A stretch of 40,011 bases of DNA from a candidate division WWE3 bacterium RIFCSPHIGHO2_01_FULL_40_23. Its GTDB lineage: Bacteria > Patescibacteriota > WWE3 > UBA101185 > 2-01-FULL-41-18. Below are positions 9,639 to 19,985 of the stretch, one piece after another; the first letter of the stretch is position 1, and every line of letters starts with the position of its first letter. The notes beneath the pieces were generated by a model. That model was not told the DNA's origin and did not search any database. It worked only from the letters and a program-made list of their open reading frames with translations. Location of the stretch: contig MEUZ01000003.1 in NCBI GenBank assembly GCA_001772615.1, positions 246,422-286,432 on the forward strand, written 5' to 3'. The position numbers were made by a program, and so were the translations under genes.

Positions 9639-9672
9639 GCTATCCTTAATCGTAGGTGTAATCTATCCTTGA

Positions 9673-11916
9673 ATGGCCAGCAAAATCAATAACAACAGGA
9701 AAATTTTACTCGGTTTAATTATTACATCCCTCGTTTCCTTCGTAATCCTTTGGACCGGAACGACAGAAAAAAGACAAGGAACACTTAAAATCTACGATAA
9801 AAATGGAGTTCTTCTTTTTGAAGAAGTCGGGGATTTTGGGAGTAACCTTCACATAAAATCAACCGATATTCCGCAAAATCTCAAAGACGCGGTTATTGCA
9901 ACTGAAGACGCTACATTTTTTAAAAACCCCGGATTTGATCTTATCGCCATTATAAGATCGTTTTATCTTAATCTTCTCAATAAAAAAATAGTATCGGGGG
10001 CAAGCACAATCACACAACAATATGTGAGAATGGCGGTATTTAACACCGAGGATGCACAAAAAAGAAGTTACATTGGAAAGGTAAGAGAAATCTTAACAGC
10101 GGCGAAGCTTTCACTCTTTTTAAGTAAAGAAGAAATCCTTTTAAGATACCTTAACTCCGTTTACCTTGGAAATGGAAGTTATGGAGTGGAATCTGCTTCA
10201 AGAAAATACTTTAAAAAAAGTGTCAGTTCACTCTCACTCGCCGAGGCGGCGTTTCTTTCGGGCATGATTGCCTCTCCCTCAAAATATAATCCGTACACAA
10301 ACTTTAAAGAGGCAAAACAAAGGCAGGAATACGTTTTAGATTTAATGCTTAAGGAAAACTTTATAAATGAAGAACAGTTAAAAAAAGCGAAGGAAGAAGT
10401 TTTATATATATTTCCTGATGAAAGTTTTATAAGAGCCCCGCACTTCGTCTCTTACATCAAGGATGAATTGGCAAAATTTAATATAAATTCAAGCGGAGGT
10501 ATTAAGGTATTTACAACCCTTGATTATTTTAAGTATGAAAGGGCAAGAGAAATTTCAAACCTCTGGGTAAATAAACTTGGAAGTGAACATAACTTAACAA
10601 ACGCTTCTATTGTAATGCTTGATAATAACACCGGAGCGATAGAAGTAATGCTCGGGGGAGTAAATTATTTTGACGGTAAATCAGGCGGGGAGTCAAACAT
10701 GGCTGTTGCCAAAAGACAGCCGGGATCTGCAATAAAGCCCATAACTTATTTTGCCGCTTTTATGCAAGGTTTTACTCCGGCAACTCCCATTGAAGACATC
10801 CAAAAAGTTTACCCCACAAAAACAGGTGAAGGATTTACTCCAAGAAATTATGACAACAAATTTCACGGAACCGTTCTTGTAAGGGAAGCTTTAGCCTCTT
10901 CCTTAAATGTTCCCGCTGTTGAAGTGCTTCACAGAATTGGAATAAGTAAATTCCTTGAAACCGCAAAAGCACTTGGAATAACAACCTTTAAAAGAACTGA
11001 TAAGTATGATCTCGCCATAACTTTAGGCGGCGGGGAGATAACTCTTCTTGAGTTGTCAAACGCTTATGCCTCATTTGCCAGAGGGGGGAAGTTTTTGCCG
11101 ACTTATTCAATTGAAAAAGTTGAAACAGACGATGGGAAAATAATCCATCAGCAAAAACCGCCGGAAGGGGACAAAGTTTATGGAGAACACGGTGAAAAAG
11201 CATCTTATTTAATAAATGACATACTGTCTGATCCGAAAGCAAGAATGCTTGGATTTAGCGAAAAAAACCCGCTTGTACTTTCTCACAAAGCGGCAGTTAA
11301 GACAGGAACCACAACGGACTGGCATGATATCTGGGCTATTGGATATACGCCTGATTACACAGTTGGGGTGTGGGTGGGAAACAATGACAACACTCCGATG
11401 ACAAAAGTAAGCGGGGTTACCGGAGCAGCCCCAATCTGGAACCAGTTTTTTGAGGAAGTGATAAAGGGAATGCCTGATAAAGAGTTTACAAAACCGGAAG
11501 GCATTATTACTAAATGGATTTGTAAAGATACCGGCTTACCCTTAAGCGGAGACTGCGATAAAAAAATAGAGGAGATCTTTGCCGCAGGGACAGAGCCTTC
11601 TACCTCCGGTGCTTCCAATACAAAACAAACAGAAAGTTTCATATCAATTTTAAATCCGAAAAATAAAGCGGTATTTTTACACGATAAAGATTTCAAAAGA
11701 AATACCCTTCAGCTTGAAGCAAGAGCCTCCGAAGACATAGTAGAAATTAAATGGTACATAAATGAAGGTCACACAGGCACTTCATCCACATACCCTTTTA
11801 TCCTCACGATACAGCCCAATACAGGAAACTACTTACTTAAGGCGAAAGGGATAACAAAAGACAACAGGTTGGTTGAATCGGAAATTATTAGTTTTGAGGT
11901 TGTTGATGACAGATAA
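9673..11916 (+). CDS. Bifunctional penicillin-binding protein, PBP1A/1C class
   Basis: Glycosyltransferase motifs ATEDATFFKNPGFD and GASTITQQYVR; transpeptidase motifs RQPGSAIKP and KTGTTTDWHD; C-terminal module ISILNPKNKAVFLHD... resembles the PBP1C C-terminal domain. Confidence 0.92.
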   Translation: MASKINNNRKILLGLIITSLVSFVILWTGTTEKRQGTLKIYDKNGVLLFEEVGDFGSNLHIKSTDIPQNLKDAVIATEDATFFKNPGFDLIAIIRSFYLNLLNKKIVSGASTITQQYVRMAVFNTEDAQKRSYIGKVREILTAAKLSLFLSKEEILLRYLNSVYLGNGSYGVESASRKYFKKSVSSLSLAEAAFLSGMIASPSKYNPYTNFKEAKQRQEYVLDLMLKENFINEEQLKKAKEEVLYIFPDESFIRAPHFVSYIKDELAKFNINSSGGIKVFTTLDYFKYERAREISNLWVNKLGSEHNLTNASIVMLDNNTGAIEVMLGGVNYFDGKSGGESNMAVAKRQPGSAIKPITYFAAFMQGFTPATPIEDIQKVYPTKTGEGFTPRNYDNKFHGTVLVREALASSLNVPAVEVLHRIGISKFLETAKALGITTFKRTDKYDLAITLGGGEITLLELSNAYASFARGGKFLPTYSIEKVETDDGKIIHQQKPPEGDKVYGEHGEKASYLINDILSDPKARMLGFSEKNPLVLSHKAAVKTGTTTDWHDIWAIGYTPDYTVGVWVGNNDNTPMTKVSGVTGAAPIWNQFFEEVIKGMPDKEFTKPEGIITKWICKDTGLPLSGDCDKKIEEIFAAGTEPSTSGASNTKQTESFISILNPKNKAVFLHDKDFKRNTLQLEARASEDIVEIKWYINEGHTGTSSTYPFILTIQPNTGNYLLKAKGITKDNRLVESEIISFEVVDDR

Positions 11917-11944
11917 AATCAGGCGTACTATCAAATAAGGAGCA

Positions 11945-14900
11945 ATGTTAACTGAAAAAATCCTAAAGTATAGAAGGTACATCAAATACCCGCTTCTTGG
12001 AGTGGGGTCATTTATACTCCTTTATTTGTGTGCAACAGTCCTCGTTAACTTCGTAAACGCTTTATACGCCTTAAGCTTCAAACTTCAGCCAAAAGGCTCA
12101 CCTCTAGCTTTCCGGCAAATCCTTACATCCTTAACCGAAGCCTACGTATCTTTATCCATAACCTTAACTTTTATACTTTTTCTTCTCCACCCTCTTAAGT
12201 TTCTTGAAGGACTTAAGCTTCTTATAACAAGTCTGGTTCCGCAGCTTTACCAAAAAATAAAATCCGCTATTCCAATAGCAAAAGGAAAAGCCGTTATTTT
12301 TTTGAAAGCCTCCCCAAAGGAAAAATGGAGGCTTGCGAAAAAGCCTATTTTAATAACTGCTGTTGTGTTTATTCTTTTTAAAACACTTCCACTCCTAGCT
12401 CCTCCACAAGTAATTTATGTATCTCCTGAAACGGACTCCGTTGACATACCTCTTAACACACCAATTGAAATTACATTTGACAAAGAAATGAATAAAAAAC
12501 TTTTTGAAAAAGCGCTTAAGATTAACCCTGAAGTCAAAGGTTCTTTTGAGTGGGAGGGAGGGCAAAAACTTATATTTAAACCTGATGAAAACTTCCAAAG
12601 AGGCCAAACTTACAATATAAAGCTTTCCGGAATTGTTCTTTCAAAATATTTCATCCCTCTTTTAAGATCTTTAAGTTTAAGTTTCACGACACTTGGAAAC
12701 CCCAAAGTCATCGTTGCAAGCCCTCAAACTGAAAGCCTTGAAGATCTCTCACCAGTAACAGTCATCTTTGACAGGCAGATGATCCCTCTTACAACCATAG
12801 AAAACCAAAAACTTGAATATGTTCCGTTTACTATTGAGCCTGAAATAAAAGGAGAAGGCAGATGGCTTGGAACAACGGCTTATGAGTTTCGGCCGAGTGT
12901 TACTTATAAAAAGGGTACAGCCTACAAGGTTACGGTTGCAAAAGGAACTAAATCGGAGGACGGCGGGGAGCTTAAAGAAGACTACGTATGGGAATTTGTC
13001 GGGGGCATTCCAAGAATAGAAGCGTTTTCTCCCAGCCTTGGATACCAGCACACAAGCCCAAACCCCGAAATAATAGTAACTTTTAACCAAAAAATAGACA
13101 TTACGTCCTTTCAAGAAAATCTGATTTTAAGCGATAATTTTGGAAATGAATTGCCTGGAACGGCTTACTATAACAAGTTGGATCCAAAAACTTTAATTTT
13201 TAAGCCGTATGAAACATTAAAAAGAAACGCTTCCTACCAGGTTTGGGTACTCAAAGGAACCAGGGGTGTTGAAGGCCCTGTGGGAACCGAAATAGATTAC
13301 GGCTGGAGTTTTACCGTAGCCGACACACCGGGGATTATAAACACAACTCCCGCAAACGGAGAGACAAACTCCAAAGAAATGTATGGCTTAACCGTAATGT
13401 TTAAAACCCCCATGAGCCAGGAATCGTTAAGGAATGTAAGGATATCACCCTCTCCGGATGAGAAACCAAACGTTTATTTCAGCACCTATAATAATTCTTT
13501 AATTATAGACACCTTTCTAGCAAGATCCCAAAAATACACCGTGACAGTCCCCGGAAGCGCCACAGATCAGCACGGAACCCCTCTTGGAAAGGACTACACC
13601 TTCTCTTTCACAACGGCGCCTTATGATCCTTCAATTGCTCTTTTGCCCGGGGGATACTACTTTGCGGCTTTCAATCAGGAAATAACTCCAAGAATTGTAT
13701 CAACAGTCACAAACGCATTTAAGGTTGATTACAGTGTTTATGAACTTCCTAAAAATGAACTTCTTTACTTATATAAACTCCAATACGATTATAGTTTTAG
13801 AACTTCGGTTTGCGGGAATGACTACAACTGCGGAAACTGGCAAAAATATGATACTTCCAAACTTAAGTTGATAAACAGATGGAGTCATGAGATAGATTCA
13901 GATAATAATGTCCCGGTAAATATAGTAACAAAAGTAACCGATCCAAACGGAAACAACTTGCCTCCCGGTACTTACTTTTTGGACGCAAGGATCCAGGACG
14001 GCTCACATGATAATCTCGTAATGCTAATTTCCCAGTCTTCCCTCACCGTTAAACAAAGTCCAGGCCAAATACTTGTATGGTCCGTGAACCAGTCTTCCGG
14101 GGAGCCTGTTTCAGACATGGAAATAGAAGCGTTAAATATGGAAGGTAAAAGTCTTGTAATGGGTAAAACCGACGCGAACGGCGTCTTTATTAAAGACGTT
14201 AATCTGGAAGCAGAGACAAGCGAAGGCAAAAGATCAAACCTTTTGATAATGGGAAAGAAAGGTTCGGATACGGTTATTTCCTCGGTGGCATGGGATAGCG
14301 GGATCACAACTTCCGACTTTGGTTTGCCAGGCTATTATTACTATGCACCCCAAACAGGTGAAACCTATAAACTTCATCTTGCGCTTGACAATCCTATTTA
14401 TAGACCCGATCAAACCGTATATTTCAGGGGAGTAGTTAAAAAAGACAGCGATGGAAAATTTGAAGCTTTAAAACCCGGAGAGGTTGTATCAATTTCAGTT
14501 AAGGATGTTAATAATTCAGAAATATACACAACAAAAGTCCCTGTAAATTCCTTTGGATCTTTTAACGGTAGCTTTCCGTTAGGAAGCGAAGCGGCTCTTG
14601 GCTACTATTCAATTTCCGCTTCCTACCAAAAAAATTCCTTTGCTCAAAGCTTTCAAGTGGAAGAGTACAGAAAACCTGAATTCCTAATTAAAATTGAGCC
14701 CTCCAAAGATTCGTATATAAACGGCGAAGCGGTAAAAGTAAATATTAACGGCTCTTATTACTTCGGCGCTCCTATACCAAACACAACAGTTAACTGGAAA
14801 GTAAAAAGAGGAGGTTTTATTTTCACTTGGAATAAAGACTTAGGTTTTGATTTTTCAAATGATGACTCCTACCTTTACAGAAGGTGGTCATACTACGGCT

Positions 14901-17900
14901 ATGATGGACCGGAGATGGAACTGGTAACTGAAGGAGAAGGTGTTACCGATGCCAGAGGAGATTTCATGGTGATAGTACCCATCAACATTGCAAAATACGG
15001 GGAATCACAACGAATTCAGGTTGAAGCTTCAATACAGGACCCAAGCAACCAGGTAATAGGAGGATCAAAAGAATTCACAATCCACATGGGAGAGTATTAC
15101 ATAGGACTAAAGCCTCTTAACTATGTAAACACTCCAAATCAAAATGCCGGCTTTGAGGTTGTTACGGTAGATAAAAACGGAAATGAAATAGGTGACAAAG
15201 ATATTAATGTTTCCATATATAAAAGGACATGGACCTCAATTAAAGAAAAAGATCCAGAAGACGGGCAGTTTTACTGGGTCAGTAAGCCAAACGATAAGCT
15301 AGTGGAAACTAAAAAAGTAAAAACCGATGCCTATGGCAAAGCACAGTCTTCTTTTGTTCCTAAAGAAGGCGGGGTTTATAGGATTGTTGCAGATGCAAGC
15401 GACAAGCTTGGGAATAAGATAAAGTCGGCAAGCTATGTGTGGGTGTATGGAGAAGGATTTGAGGGAATGAAGGAAAATAACGACAGAATTTCCATAGTCA
15501 CAGACAAAAAAGAATATTTTGCGGGCGAAGATGTTTCAGTTTTTGCGGCGTCTCCTTATAACAAACCTTATAAATCCCTCTTCACTGTTGAAAGAGGAAA
15601 AGTCATTGATTACTTTATTTCTGAAACCGGAGGGGATGCTAAAAACTTAAGTATAAAAATTAAAGATTCTTACACTCCTAATGTCTTTATCGGTGTAGTT
15701 GTACCAAAGGGTGGAAGTACAGTTAAAGATCCCCCGGAATTTAAAATGGGGTATGCGCAAATCATGGTTACGGATAAGAAAAACAAGCTTACCCTTGAAA
15801 TAAAAACGGACAAGGAAACCTATCTTCCTGGGGAAACTATGAAAGCGGATATTTTAGTAAAGGATCTTTCCGGAAAAGGGAGGAAAGCCGAAATGCTTTT
15901 TGCGGCATCAGACAAGGCAATCTGGGATTTATCAAACGTTACATTTACCGACATATACACTAACTTTTATCAACCAAAATATAACAGCGTCTTAACATCC
16001 AACCTTCTTACTATCTCAATGGATAGAATTAACGCAAATACCGATCTTGGGGCTAAAGGCGGAAGCGGTGGCGGAGGAGCTGGAGGTCCTCTTTTTGAGA
16101 CAAGCCGAAAAGACTTTCCAAAATCCGCTTATTGGAATCCAAACTTAACAACCGATGAAAACGGAAAGGCACATATTGAAGTAAAGCTTCCTGACAGCTT
16201 AACTACATGGAAGTTATTTGCAGTTTCAAACACGGACGGGGCAGGCTTTGGAGAAAGTTCAAAAGAGGTCATTGTCAGTAAAGACATAATTATAAGGCCA
16301 TTCCTCCCAAGATTTTTATCAAACGGGGATAAAGCAAAGATGGGCGCCATAATACTTAACAGAACAGACAAAACTTTTAGCGGAACCGTTGAAGTAAAAT
16401 CCGAAAATATAAGCATTAAAGAAAATACTGTAAAAAGCATCAGGATAAATGAAGGCGAGCAGGTAAAAATAGTATGGGACGCAACTGCTGTTGACGCAAA
16501 GGAAGCGAAGATAGGTTTTCAGGTAAAAGATTTGGAAAATAAAGTCAGGGACGCAATTGAGTCAACGCTTCCCATAGCCTCTTATTACACTCCTGAAACT
16601 GTAGCAGCCGCGGGCCTAATACCAAATATTAAAGATGAAAAAATATTAATCCCCGAGGACACAGTCTCAAACAGAGGGTCACTAAAAGTTACCCTTAGCC
16701 CAAGCCTTGGGGCATCGGAGCTTTTATCCGTAAATTATCTTTACGATTATCCGTATGAATGCGGTGAACAGCTGACAAGCAAACTTCTTTCGTTTCTGGA
16801 AATAGTAAAGGTGATGAAAGATGCAAACATTGAAAACCTTGAAACTATAAATAAAGGAAAACTTGAAGAAGCTATAAACAAAAAACTTCAGGATATATAC
16901 AACTCTCAAAACCCCGACGGAGGATGGGGTTGGTGGGTCAGCGAATATAAAACAAGCGACACGTTTATAACTGCTTACACTTATTACATGCTACTTAGAG
17001 CAAAAGAGTATGGGTATGATGTCCCCGAAAATAGCGTGAAGAGAGCCGAAAACCTCTTATTAACCAGACTTTCACAGGCAAATATCAGAAACGTAAGAGA
17101 GCCGCTTTCAAACGACCTCCAAGCTTATGTTTTGTATGTGTTAAGGGATAAATCCAAACTTAGCGGGTACGCTTCAAACCTTTTTAACGTAAGGTTTAGT
17201 ATGTCCATAGAAGGAAGAGCCAGACTTGCCATGGCATTAAGAGAAATACCCGGAAAAAGAGGAGACGCCCATAGACTTAAGAATGAGGTGCTAAGCCTAG
17301 TTAAAAAGACTGCAACAACCTCACACTGGGAGGAAAGATCCCCTAGCTATTACCTGATGGGCAGTGATACGGGAACAACGGCTACTGTAACGAAAATGCT
17401 CATTAAATTTAACAAGAACAACCCACTTATAGATGAATCCATAAGGTACATAGCAAACGCGCGAAAGAAAGGGTATTGGAACACAACAATCTCAACGGCA
17501 TACGTTTTGGAAACCATCTCCGATTACATTAAATCAAGAAGAAACGCCAATCTTAATGAAACATACAACATTTCTCTTAATGATCAAAACAAAGCGGAGG
17601 GAAAGTTTGAAAAGAAAGATCTTTTAAAAGTTATGGTTCATGAGATAACTATGAATGATTTTAATAAAGGGTCAGAAAACACCTTGAGACTTGAAAGGAG
17701 AGGCAGTGGAAATCTTTACTATAACCTTGACCTTAAATACTACCTGCCGTTCACCGAAGTGAAGCCTGTTGAGCAGGGCTTTACCGTAATAAGGGAATTT
17801 ATAGATAACAACGGGAAAATTTTAACGGGAGGTAAAATAAAGGAAGGGGAAGAATACTGGGTAAGACTAATCGTAGCTTCTCCCGCAAATAGACATCATG

Positions 17901-18232
17901 TGGTTTTAGAGGATCCCCTGCCCGCAGGCACCGAATCAATTAATGAAAGTCTTAAAAACACAGTAGCCTTAAGCCCTGAAAAGCCCAAAGTTAAAGCCAG
18001 AGGTGAGGTTAACCCATACAGCAATTATTACTTTTATCATAAAGAATTTAGAGACGATAGAACTGTTCTTTTTGCAGAATACCTTCCAAAGGGAGTATAT
18101 GAGGTCATGTATAAAGTAAGATCAACAACTCCCGGCAATTATCACCATCCGCCCGCGCAGGCTTACGAAATGTACGCACCTGATATTCTCGGCCATTCAT
18201 CAGGCGGTCTCCTAGAGGTCCTCCCCAGGTAA
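11945..18232 (+). CDS. Alpha-2-macroglobulin family protein with N-terminal TM segments and SbsA/Big_5-like Ig repeats
   Basis: Repeated VSPETDSVDIPLNTPIEITFDKEMN-type Ig modules, MG domains (NPIYRPDQTVYFRGVVK), A2M domain (LPDSLTTWKLFAVSNTDGAGFGESSKEVIV), thioester motif YECGEQL, thioester-domain repeat NPDGGWGWWVSE; adjacent to a PBP1C-like gene. Confidence 0.94.
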   Translation: MLTEKILKYRRYIKYPLLGVGSFILLYLCATVLVNFVNALYALSFKLQPKGSPLAFRQILTSLTEAYVSLSITLTFILFLLHPLKFLEGLKLLITSLVPQLYQKIKSAIPIAKGKAVIFLKASPKEKWRLAKKPILITAVVFILFKTLPLLAPPQVIYVSPETDSVDIPLNTPIEITFDKEMNKKLFEKALKINPEVKGSFEWEGGQKLIFKPDENFQRGQTYNIKLSGIVLSKYFIPLLRSLSLSFTTLGNPKVIVASPQTESLEDLSPVTVIFDRQMIPLTTIENQKLEYVPFTIEPEIKGEGRWLGTTAYEFRPSVTYKKGTAYKVTVAKGTKSEDGGELKEDYVWEFVGGIPRIEAFSPSLGYQHTSPNPEIIVTFNQKIDITSFQENLILSDNFGNELPGTAYYNKLDPKTLIFKPYETLKRNASYQVWVLKGTRGVEGPVGTEIDYGWSFTVADTPGIINTTPANGETNSKEMYGLTVMFKTPMSQESLRNVRISPSPDEKPNVYFSTYNNSLIIDTFLARSQKYTVTVPGSATDQHGTPLGKDYTFSFTTAPYDPSIALLPGGYYFAAFNQEITPRIVSTVTNAFKVDYSVYELPKNELLYLYKLQYDYSFRTSVCGNDYNCGNWQKYDTSKLKLINRWSHEIDSDNNVPVNIVTKVTDPNGNNLPPGTYFLDARIQDGSHDNLVMLISQSSLTVKQSPGQILVWSVNQSSGEPVSDMEIEALNMEGKSLVMGKTDANGVFIKDVNLEAETSEGKRSNLLIMGKKGSDTVISSVAWDSGITTSDFGLPGYYYYAPQTGETYKLHLALDNPIYRPDQTVYFRGVVKKDSDGKFEALKPGEVVSISVKDVNNSEIYTTKVPVNSFGSFNGSFPLGSEAALGYYSISASYQKNSFAQSFQVEEYRKPEFLIKIEPSKDSYINGEAVKVNINGSYYFGAPIPNTTVNWKVKRGGFIFTWNKDLGFDFSNDDSYLYRRWSYYGYDGPEMELVTEGEGVTDARGDFMVIVPINIAKYGESQRIQVEASIQDPSNQVIGGSKEFTIHMGEYYIGLKPLNYVNTPNQNAGFEVVTVDKNGNEIGDKDINVSIYKRTWTSIKEKDPEDGQFYWVSKPNDKLVETKKVKTDAYGKAQSSFVPKEGGVYRIVADASDKLGNKIKSASYVWVYGEGFEGMKENNDRISIVTDKKEYFAGEDVSVFAASPYNKPYKSLFTVERGKVIDYFISETGGDAKNLSIKIKDSYTPNVFIGVVVPKGGSTVKDPPEFKMGYAQIMVTDKKNKLTLEIKTDKETYLPGETMKADILVKDLSGKGRKAEMLFAASDKAIWDLSNVTFTDIYTNFYQPKYNSVLTSNLLTISMDRINANTDLGAKGGSGGGGAGGPLFETSRKDFPKSAYWNPNLTTDENGKAHIEVKLPDSLTTWKLFAVSNTDGAGFGESSKEVIVSKDIIIRPFLPRFLSNGDKAKMGAIILNRTDKTFSGTVEVKSENISIKENTVKSIRINEGEQVKIVWDATAVDAKEAKIGFQVKDLENKVRDAIESTLPIASYYTPETVAAAGLIPNIKDEKILIPEDTVSNRGSLKVTLSPSLGASELLSVNYLYDYPYECGEQLTSKLLSFLEIVKVMKDANIENLETINKGKLEEAINKKLQDIYNSQNPDGGWGWWVSEYKTSDTFITAYTYYMLLRAKEYGYDVPENSVKRAENLLLTRLSQANIRNVREPLSNDLQAYVLYVLRDKSKLSGYASNLFNVRFSMSIEGRARLAMALREIPGKRGDAHRLKNEVLSLVKKTATTSHWEERSPSYYLMGSDTGTTATVTKMLIKFNKNNPLIDESIRYIANARKKGYWNTTISTAYVLETISDYIKSRRNANLNETYNISLNDQNKAEGKFEKKDLLKVMVHEITMNDFNKGSENTLRLERRGSGNLYYNLDLKYYLPFTEVKPVEQGFTVIREFIDNNGKILTGGKIKEGEEYWVRLIVASPANRHHVVLEDPLPAGTESINESLKNTVALSPEKPKVKARGEVNPYSNYYFYHKEFRDDRTVLFAEYLPKGVYEVMYKVRSTTPGNYHHPPAQAYEMYAPDILGHSSGGLLEVLPR

Positions 18233-18285
18233 GCAGAATGATGCTGTAAGCCCTAAGTAAAGTAGTGGATGCAATTCTGACTGTA

Positions 18286-18315
18286 GTGTCATCCCCGCAA
18301 AAGCGGGGATCTCGC
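18286..18315. repeat. Palindromic intergenic repeat (element 1)
   Basis: GTCATCCCCGCAAAAGCGGGGATCTC; perfect stem ATCCCCGC-AAAA-GCGGGGAT at 18291-18310. Confidence 0.7.
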
Positions 18316-18378
18316 CGGATTTGCGCCGAACCCATCCGTGTGGTAAATTCCCTACGCTGGCGTGTAGATCCAGCCTTT

Positions 18379-19953
18379 ATGCTATTTCCGTGGCTTCCGA
18401 TATTTGATATTTTTAATATTAGGGCAAACTTTAAGAAGCCCATAGATATTGAGAGCGTTCAAACAAGAAATGACGACTTTACTCTTCTTATACCCATATT
18501 CAATGATATAAACAGGCTTACCAATGTAGACTTTCTTAAAAAATATAGGGACAAAGTTATACTTTGCACCACCACTAACGAAACTCCCGAATTCTTAAGT
18601 TCTTTAAAAAAACTGTGCGACAAATATGGGTTTAAAGCAACGTACTCTGATATAAACACGGGGAAAAAGAACCCCTGGACTATTTATAATAAAACTCTCC
18701 TTGCTCACGACGTAGTTTTAAGAGAAAGCATCTCCACTATAAGCTCAGAGTACGTAATATTCATGGATGGTGACACTTATGTGGATGGAGACCTGGAAGT
18801 TTTAACCGGCGCTCTGGAGGAGAAAGGGTATGACATTGCTTCAGTAAAAGTTCTCCCTTCAAAAAGGAAAACTCTCATAGAAAAACTCCAGGGTGTTGAG
18901 TATGACATTGCAATGCAGGCGAGATTAATATACCCATGGCTGACAAGCGGCGCGGGTATGGTTGCCAAAAGATCGATTATGGTGAGTACAATGAAAAATC
19001 ACTCATTGTTTTTTGACGGAGGCGATATTGAAATAGGGGAGCTTTCCGACATGATGGGTTATAAAGTTGGTCATATACCAATGATTTTCTACACAGAGGT
19101 ACCCCACACTGTTTCCGCCTGGATAAAACAGAGATTTTCATGGATGTGCGGAATGTTTCGACATTCCATCGTTAACATTGAGCATAACCTAAAACACCCT
19201 TTCCACTTCATTTACTACTCATTCATCATCTACTTTCTTCTTCCCTCCAAAATAATAGAAATTTTCAGGCACTGGTATCTCTTGCCTTTTATTATCCTTC
19301 TATACACTGTCATCACATACATAACCAACTGGAAAGTAAGAAGCAGATGGATGCTTTTATTTCCCTTTTATGCGCTGTTTCAGGTTTTGGTTCTTGTATG
19401 GTTTGGTGTATACAGGTACATTCAAACGATTTTCAGAAGCAAAAATATAGGAAGAATAAAAATGAAACACAACCCTAATAACATCTCATTCTTTCATCCT
19501 GAGTATGCGATAAACAATATTTCAAGTTATTTTATAGCTCTGTCCTCAACATTTCTCCTGATTATGGCTACAAACGGGTTTGCCCAAACATCCATTCTGG
19601 GAAGAAGATATGAAGCAACTGAACTTGCCCTTGAAATTACTGATTTTACAGCTTCCAAAACAGGGGAAACTCTCGCTTTCATATTTCCTGGGAAAGAAGA
19701 AGGCAGTGTGGCAGGATTTAAATCCGAAAGCTATGACGGAGTTTATGATATAAAAACAACGGGCAAAGATAATCTGCAGATTGCATCTGAAGCTATTGAC
19801 CTTTTCGGCAAAGAGTACAATGTAAAACTCACACAAGAAATAAAGGATATAGCGATGAAAGAGCTAATAAATGATCCCGGTTTTCCTAAAATCTCACAAG
19901 AAAGTGAAAACGTGCAAATAGCTAAAGAACTTATAAAAAAACATATCACTTAA
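18379..19953 (+). CDS. Membrane glycosyltransferase, GT2/cellulose-synthase-like, with exported C-terminal tail
   Basis: YVIFMDGDTYVDGD, TSGAGMVAKRS, QRFSWMCGMFRHS (QxxRW-like), then TM helices. Start moved to ATG 18379 because the tracked N-terminus translates repeat element 1. Confidence 0.8.
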   Translation: MLFPWLPIFDIFNIRANFKKPIDIESVQTRNDDFTLLIPIFNDINRLTNVDFLKKYRDKVILCTTTNETPEFLSSLKKLCDKYGFKATYSDINTGKKNPWTIYNKTLLAHDVVLRESISTISSEYVIFMDGDTYVDGDLEVLTGALEEKGYDIASVKVLPSKRKTLIEKLQGVEYDIAMQARLIYPWLTSGAGMVAKRSIMVSTMKNHSLFFDGGDIEIGELSDMMGYKVGHIPMIFYTEVPHTVSAWIKQRFSWMCGMFRHSIVNIEHNLKHPFHFIYYSFIIYFLLPSKIIEIFRHWYLLPFIILLYTVITYITNWKVRSRWMLLFPFYALFQVLVLVWFGVYRYIQTIFRSKNIGRIKMKHNPNNISFFHPEYAINNISSYFIALSSTFLLIMATNGFAQTSILGRRYEATELALEITDFTASKTGETLAFIFPGKEEGSVAGFKSESYDGVYDIKTTGKDNLQIASEAIDLFGKEYNVKLTQEIKDIAMKELINDPGFPKISQESENVQIAKELIKKHIT

Positions 19954-19985
19954 CTTTATTTTGATATCACTTTATTATCTAAACT

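Noticed and set aside
12395-18443. Several antisense ORFs across the A2M gene and its 3' flank (e.g. 12749-13114, 16129-16440, 18105-18443)
   Set aside because: The sense frame is clearly coding over the whole A2M gene; the antisense frames lack domain motifs and start signals.
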